From Syntrophorhabdaceae bacterium (GTDB lineage Bacteria > Desulfobacterota > Syntrophorhabdia > Syntrophorhabdales > Syntrophorhabdaceae), in assembly GCA_026415675.1 (NCBI GenBank), contig JAOAGQ010000020.1, positions 1-64,000 on the forward strand: a stretch of 64,000 bases of DNA, in the 5' to 3' direction. The translations under genes were made by a program, and so were the position numbers. Under the pieces are notes generated by a model that ran no database searches, was not told where the DNA came from, and worked only from the letters and a program-made list of their open reading frames with translations. Position 1 is the first letter of the stretch, and every line of letters begins with the position of its first letter. Of this stretch, positions 60,201 through 64,000 are shown in pieces.

Positions 60201-60911
60201 ATGAGAAGTTTTTATATCAAAGGGCTTTCTCTTCTTGTAATCCTTTTTTTTGCCATCTTCTACCCTTCTTATCTCATCTCTTTTTTTACGTATGGGTTTT
60301 CCCCTGTGAAGGTATACCACCTACTGTGGTTTATAACCGTCCTTATCCTCTTAAAACGCTTTATCCCTAAATTCAATAAGAAAATCAACCTCGGGAAGAT
60401 CTACGGGAGAAACTTTGTCATGGCCGGGGAAGACAACCCTTCAAAAAAGAGGAGACTTATAGACTATGTGAAGAAGGTGAACGCCGGGGCAATAAGAACC
60501 GCCGTATACTGGATCGCCCTTCTGTTAACCATAGGATTCTGGAAGCTGGCAGGGCTTCTCGATACCATGTGGCTTTTGATAATCGTCTTCTTCTTCATAT
60601 TCATGGATCAGTTTTGTATAACCGTCTGGTGTCCGTTCCAGGCCATAATAGGCAACAAATGCTGTAACACCTGCAGGATCAACAACTGGGGTTATCTTAT
60701 GGCATTCTCCCCGATGGTGTACATCCCATCCTTTTGGACTTACTCCATCCTCGCCCTATCGGTTTTGGCGATCATCCAGTGGGAATATATATTCTATAGA
60801 CATCCCGAGAGGTTCTATGAACTCTACAATGCGAACCTTATGTGCCGGAACTGCTCAAAAAGGTGCAAGAGGAGAGAAAAGAAGAGGAGCAATGAACCAG
60901 GTTTAGATTGA
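60201..60911 (+). CDS. Cysteine-rich polytopic membrane protein, unknown function
   Basis: 236 aa, about five transmembrane helices. Cysteines cluster in two groups: a loop after helix 4 (CITVWCPFQAIIGNKCCNTC, positions about 140-159), and the C-terminal CRNCSKRCKRREKK. The CxxC and CPFQ words resemble ferredoxin-linked membrane proteins (NapH/4Fe-4S families), though no complete CxxCxxCxxxCP is present. It starts 36 bases after a palindrome and ends 34 bases before the DUF362 gene. I do not recognise a named family. Confidence 0.65.
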   Translation: MRSFYIKGLSLLVILFFAIFYPSYLISFFTYGFSPVKVYHLLWFITVLILLKRFIPKFNKKINLGKIYGRNFVMAGEDNPSKKRRLIDYVKKVNAGAIRTAVYWIALLLTIGFWKLAGLLDTMWLLIIVFFFIFMDQFCITVWCPFQAIIGNKCCNTCRINNWGYLMAFSPMVYIPSFWTYSILALSVLAIIQWEYIFYRHPERFYELYNANLMCRNCSKRCKRREKKRSNEPGLD

Positions 60912-60945
60912 CAAAGAAATAAAATGGTTTAAAATGTATAGTGTT

Positions 60946-61824
60946 ATGGACAGAAGGGATTTTATAAAATTTATCGGCTTAAATTTAATGCTTATAACAC
61001 AGGGCAAAAGGGCATCGGCAAAAGAGATGCCTGTTGTAGCCATATCGGAGGGAAAGGATTACGCCGCGATTACAAAAAATGCGATATCCGGTATTGGTGG
61101 TATAGGGGCATATGTAAAGAAAGGGGATGTCGTTGTCATAAAACCAAATATAGGCTGGGATAGAAAACCGGAATATGCCGCCAATACCCACCCCCTCGTT
61201 GTGAAATCCATAGCGGAAGAATGTTTGAAGGCCGGGGCAAAGAGGGTAAAGGTCTTTGACAATACGTGCAACGACCCGAGGAGATGCTATGAAAATAGCG
61301 GTATCCAGCCTGCCTTAAAAGGTATGAAAGATGTGGAGATGAAGCACGTGGAGGACGAACGTTTTGTCAAAACAAGGCTAAACGGCCGTTTTTTAAAGGA
61401 ATGGGAAATATACGACGAGGCGTTAAAGGCGGATGTATTCATAAACGTCCCCATAGCAAAACACCATAGCTTAACCCGCCTCACCCTCGCCTTGAAGAAT
61501 ATGCTTGGCATCATGGGGGGAAACAGGGGTTATCTCCATAGGGGTATGGAAGATGCCCTATCAGATATAAATTCTGTTGTGAAGAGCCATCTTGTCGTTA
61601 TTGACGCCACAAGGATACTTTTAGACCACGGCCCCCAGGGAGGGAGCCTCGGAGATGTTAAGGTTTTGAACAGAGTTATAGCATCTACGGATATTGTCGC
61701 CGCCGATGCCTATGCCACAACCCTCTTCAACCTAAAACCCCAGGATATCTCCACCACTGTGGTTGCATATAAAAGGGGCTTGGGGGAGATGGATTTGGGT
61801 AAGATAAAGCTGATAAAGACATAA
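60946..61824 (+). CDS. DUF362 protein with Tat-like leader
   Basis: 292 aa from ATG 60946. The N-terminus MDRRDFIKFIGLNLMLITQGKRASA looks like a twin-arginine signal (RRDFIKFIG). The body has DVVVIKPNIGWDRKPEYAANTHP, VFDNTCNDPRRCYENSG and MGGNRGYLHRGMEDALSDIN, which are DUF362 hallmarks. DUF362 proteins often associate with iron-sulfur membrane proteins; here they lie between a Cys-rich membrane protein and a polyferredoxin gene. No cysteine cluster is present in this one, only C-N-x-x-R-R-C. Confidence 0.82.
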   Translation: MDRRDFIKFIGLNLMLITQGKRASAKEMPVVAISEGKDYAAITKNAISGIGGIGAYVKKGDVVVIKPNIGWDRKPEYAANTHPLVVKSIAEECLKAGAKRVKVFDNTCNDPRRCYENSGIQPALKGMKDVEMKHVEDERFVKTRLNGRFLKEWEIYDEALKADVFINVPIAKHHSLTRLTLALKNMLGIMGGNRGYLHRGMEDALSDINSVVKSHLVVIDATRILLDHGPQGGSLGDVKVLNRVIASTDIVAADAYATTLFNLKPQDISTTVVAYKRGLGEMDLGKIKLIKT

Positions 61825-61846
61825 AACTTAAAAAAAGAGAACCTTT

Positions 61847-63034
61847 CTAATCATCCCTGAAGGCATATCTGAAATTAATCAGTACGACCAAGGTAAGGAG
61901 GCTGATCAAAAGGAAGAGGGTATCCTGACCGAAGAGGGCGTATGTTGAAGTGGCAATTACAGGCCCTACCGCGCTTCCTCCAAACCTCGAGGAGTTTATA
62001 ATCCCTATGACTGCCCCCCTTTTCTGACCTGCAAATATGGAAAATACAAGGGGTATAACGGCAGCGGTAAAATACGTCTGTCCCATCCTAATTATCGTAA
62101 AGCTGAAGAGTCCCTCCGGGAAGACGAGAAGTATCTGAAAAATAGTGGATAAAAACACCAAAAGTGTTATGAGTTTTATGAGTTCCATCTTTTTTGCTAA
62201 TCTTGTAAGGATAAAGCTGCCTATTGCGGCTGCTGCAGTGTATACCATGATCACGATACCTGCAAGCCTCAAAGCGTGGGAACTATAGAATTTAAACCCT
62301 TCGAGGATTTTAGGTAGGATACTCGGGAGAAAGACGAGTTGTATCTGCGCCACAACACATATCAACCACCCTGCGATCACCTTTCTGTCGATAAGGTGTC
62401 TTTCTTCTTTCTTCACCTGTCTTGGAAGTTTCGGTACATCGGTAACCTTAAATAAACAGAGTAGAACTGCCCCTGTAATTAAAAGAAAGCCGCAGATAAA
62501 GGCAGTCCTGTAGCCGAGGGTTGCTGCCATAAAAGAACCCAGGGGAGGGCCTGCAAGCTGACCCAGGGTAAGGCAGGACTGGAAAAAACCTATATTCAAG
62601 GGGAGCTTCTCTTTCGTCGATGAGGAGGAGACGAGGACAAGCCCTACCGTCGATACACCTCCGAAAACTCCCTGGAGGAGCTTCAGGACAAAAAGGAGGT
62701 GCAGGTTCGTTGTAAAACCTGTCAGGAGAAAGACAAGTCCATTGGCCATCTGAGCCCTCATATAGAGTATCTTTGGATTGAACCTGTGGGTCAATACCCC
62801 CCAAAGGGGTGCTGTGACCATGAGAAAAAAACCTACAACCCCCATGATGGCCCCAACCCAGAATAGCGTCTCCCTCTGTCCGTATGGACTCACCTTGAAG
62901 ATATAAAAGGGCATGATGGTATCTATAAAGGTAAATGAAATCGCTGAGGCGCACTGACATAACGATACAAACAGTACATTCCTCTGGCCTTCATCCTTCA
63001 GATAATCCCTATAAAGATATGACCAAGCCTTCAT
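61847..63034 (-). CDS. MFS transporter
   Basis: 395 aa with about twelve transmembrane helices. The loop between helices 2 and 3 (GVLTHRFNPKILYMRAQMANG) is typical of the major facilitator superfamily, and a charged cytoplasmic loop lies near residue 205. Family fit is drug/sugar efflux; the substrate is not determinable. It is transcribed leftward, convergent with DUF362, and is not evidently linked to its neighbours. Confidence 0.88.
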   Translation of the reverse strand: MKAWSYLYRDYLKDEGQRNVLFVSLCQCASAISFTFIDTIMPFYIFKVSPYGQRETLFWVGAIMGVVGFFLMVTAPLWGVLTHRFNPKILYMRAQMANGLVFLLTGFTTNLHLLFVLKLLQGVFGGVSTVGLVLVSSSSTKEKLPLNIGFFQSCLTLGQLAGPPLGSFMAATLGYRTAFICGFLLITGAVLLCLFKVTDVPKLPRQVKKEERHLIDRKVIAGWLICVVAQIQLVFLPSILPKILEGFKFYSSHALRLAGIVIMVYTAAAAIGSFILTRLAKKMELIKLITLLVFLSTIFQILLVFPEGLFSFTIIRMGQTYFTAAVIPLVFSIFAGQKRGAVIGIINSSRFGGSAVGPVIATSTYALFGQDTLFLLISLLTLVVLINFRYAFRDD

Positions 63035-63210
63035 CGAGTCCTATCAAACATTTATCTTAAGGCAAAACTCATCCCCTTGCCCGGAAAAGTCTATATATCA
63101 TACCATAGGGTCGCCCCTTCTTCATCTTATTTAACATGGAAAATATGTTTTCTATTGCATTGCCTTCATAATATGGTTAAATTTTGTAAACATACCCATC
63201 GAGGAATATA

Positions 63211-64000
63211 TTGAAGGTCAATACATCGAAAGTATCCCAGTTTTTCTTTCTGGTTGTCTTTTTCATCCTCTTTATTATGACGGAATACAGGGGTAAAGAC
63301 GATATCTTCTTTGCCATAAACGGTTTCTTCAGGGCAAACCCCCTTGTCGCAACAACCTACATATTATCCATGAAATCCATCACACCATTGATCCTCCCCG
63401 GTTTACTCCTCATCGTCTTCGCCTTTTTACTGGGGAGATTTTTCTGTGGATGGATATGCCCCCTCGGTACGATTATTGACCTCTTCACAGACAGGATAAA
63501 AAAGAAAGATACACCACCTTTTTTTAAGACGAGGTTTAAATATTATCTCCTACTCACACTCCTCTCCGCTTCTTTTTTCGGGGTCAATATATCGGGTCTA
63601 CTGGACCCTATAGGCATACTTGTAAGGGCGATGACCTTTTTCATCTATCCCCTCTTTGGCTTTACGATTAGGTCCGGCTGGACGGGGCTTTATTCCCTAT
63701 TCGGGGATAGTAGGGACTATATCGAACCTTTATACGGTTTTATAAGGGATCACATAATGCCCTTCAGGGAGACCTTTTACCCCCTTGCGTTTCTCTCAAC
63801 CCTCATGATTTTTACGATTATCCTCTTGGAAAGGTACGGGAGGAGAAACTGGTGTAGAAATATATGTCCCCTTGGAACCCTTCTTGGTCTATTTGGAAGA
63901 TTATCCATAGTAAAAAGGATACCGGTAAAGCTCTGTGGGGATTGCAGACAATGTAAAGATACCTGTCCAACAGGTTTTGATCAGGATATCCTCCAGAGAC
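63211..64000 (+). CDS. NapH/YccM-like membrane polyferredoxin, 3'-truncated
   Basis: At least 263 residues, TTG start behind GAGGAATATA; the window edge cuts the gene. Transmembrane helices (about 10-25, 60-77, 110-130, 195-212) surround FCGWICPLGTIIDLF and WCRNICPLGTLLGLFG, the two CxxxCP motifs of the NapH/RdxA-like family, followed by the ferredoxin-like LCGDCRQCKDTCPTG. It is probably an electron carrier at the inner membrane working with the DUF362 and Cys-rich genes upstream. The rest of its ferredoxin domain lies outside the window. Confidence 0.82.
   Translation, partial: MKVNTSKVSQFFFLVVFFILFIMTEYRGKDDIFFAINGFFRANPLVATTYILSMKSITPLILPGLLLIVFAFLLGRFFCGWICPLGTIIDLFTDRIKKKDTPPFFKTRFKYYLLLTLLSASFFGVNISGLLDPIGILVRAMTFFIYPLFGFTIRSGWTGLYSLFGDSRDYIEPLYGFIRDHIMPFRETFYPLAFLSTLMIFTIILLERYGRRNWCRNICPLGTLLGLFGRLSIVKRIPVKLCGDCRQCKDTCPTGFDQDILQR

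Noticed and set aside
1-64000. CRISPR arrays, integrases, insertion sequences, tRNA or rRNA genes
   Set aside because: I looked for repeated spacers, transposase or recombinase motifs and cloverleaf sequences in the gaps and found none.

Overview
The window is bacterial, about 40-45% G+C by eye and densely packed, and it comes from a strict or facultative anaerobe with respiration based on c-type cytochromes. The markers are some 54 visible heme-binding motifs, NrfD-type and NapC-type respiratory modules, an HdrCBA-FlxDCBA electron-bifurcation operon, desulfoferrodoxin and rubrerythrin, HydF, thiolase/crotonase/EtfBA and an archaeal-type class I aldolase. This mix best fits the Desulfobacterota (former Deltaproteobacteria) or Nitrospirota. 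No rRNA or tRNA gene is present to fix the taxonomy. The first 19 bases are a Tn5/Nextera mosaic end, so the left edge is a contig end with adapter still attached, and the first gene is cut there.

Layout. 20-4629 (-): a six-gene membrane respiratory operon (duplicated Cys-module protein with an H-protein fold, small membrane protein, Tat 4Fe-4S protein, NrfD/HybB-like protein, membrane-anchored H-protein-like protein, cytochrome c3-like protein) behind a candidate sigma-54 promoter. 4813-5370 (-): archaemetzincin. 5525-13741 (+): four multiheme cytochromes c (13, 11, 9 and 15 motifs) interleaved with three b-type cytochromes, ending at a strong hairpin shared with convergent acs. 16189-18964 (+): aldolase, archease and RtcB, where RtcB carries an in-frame TGA exactly at its metal-binding cysteine, followed by a SECIS-like hairpin. 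19022-22291 (+): pyrF, a TrmH-type methyltransferase, MoaE-like, DUF1847 and a periplasmic metallo-beta-lactamase-fold hydrolase. 22323-26774 (-): a chemoreceptor and a molybdate/tungstate ABC transporter with a ModE-like box. 26933-29271 (+): a small desulforedoxin-like protein and a UvrD helicase. 29289-38363: mreB, a degenerate GGDEF protein, a TtuA/TtuB-type tRNA thiolation pair, an AcuC-type deacetylase, YggT/YggU, MtaB, gamma carbonic anhydrase-like, and a MoaD/MoeB-like sulfur-carrier pair. 38471-45594 (+): hdrCBA-flxDCBA plus a stand-alone HPt protein. 45745-55725 (+): oxygen-defence proteins, housekeeping genes (argS, lepB, TPR protein, lipoprotein) and aspA-hydF. 56195-60085 (+): thiolase, crotonase and etfBA. 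60201-64000: Cys-rich membrane protein, DUF362, MFS transporter and a polyferredoxin cut at the right edge.

How it fits together. Etf, HdrABC-FlxABCD, NrfD/FeS and the cytochrome b/c modules are all electron-transfer devices. A reasonable inference is an anaerobe that moves electrons from NADH, ferredoxin and acyl-CoA oxidation into quinone and periplasmic cytochrome pools. Acs and the AcuC-like deacetylase, and the ModABC/MoaE/MoaD/MoeB set, suggest acetate activation and Mo/W enzymes. The observation most worth following is the candidate selenocysteine RtcB. Next is the NrfD operon with two H-protein-like subunits that lack the lipoyl lysine.
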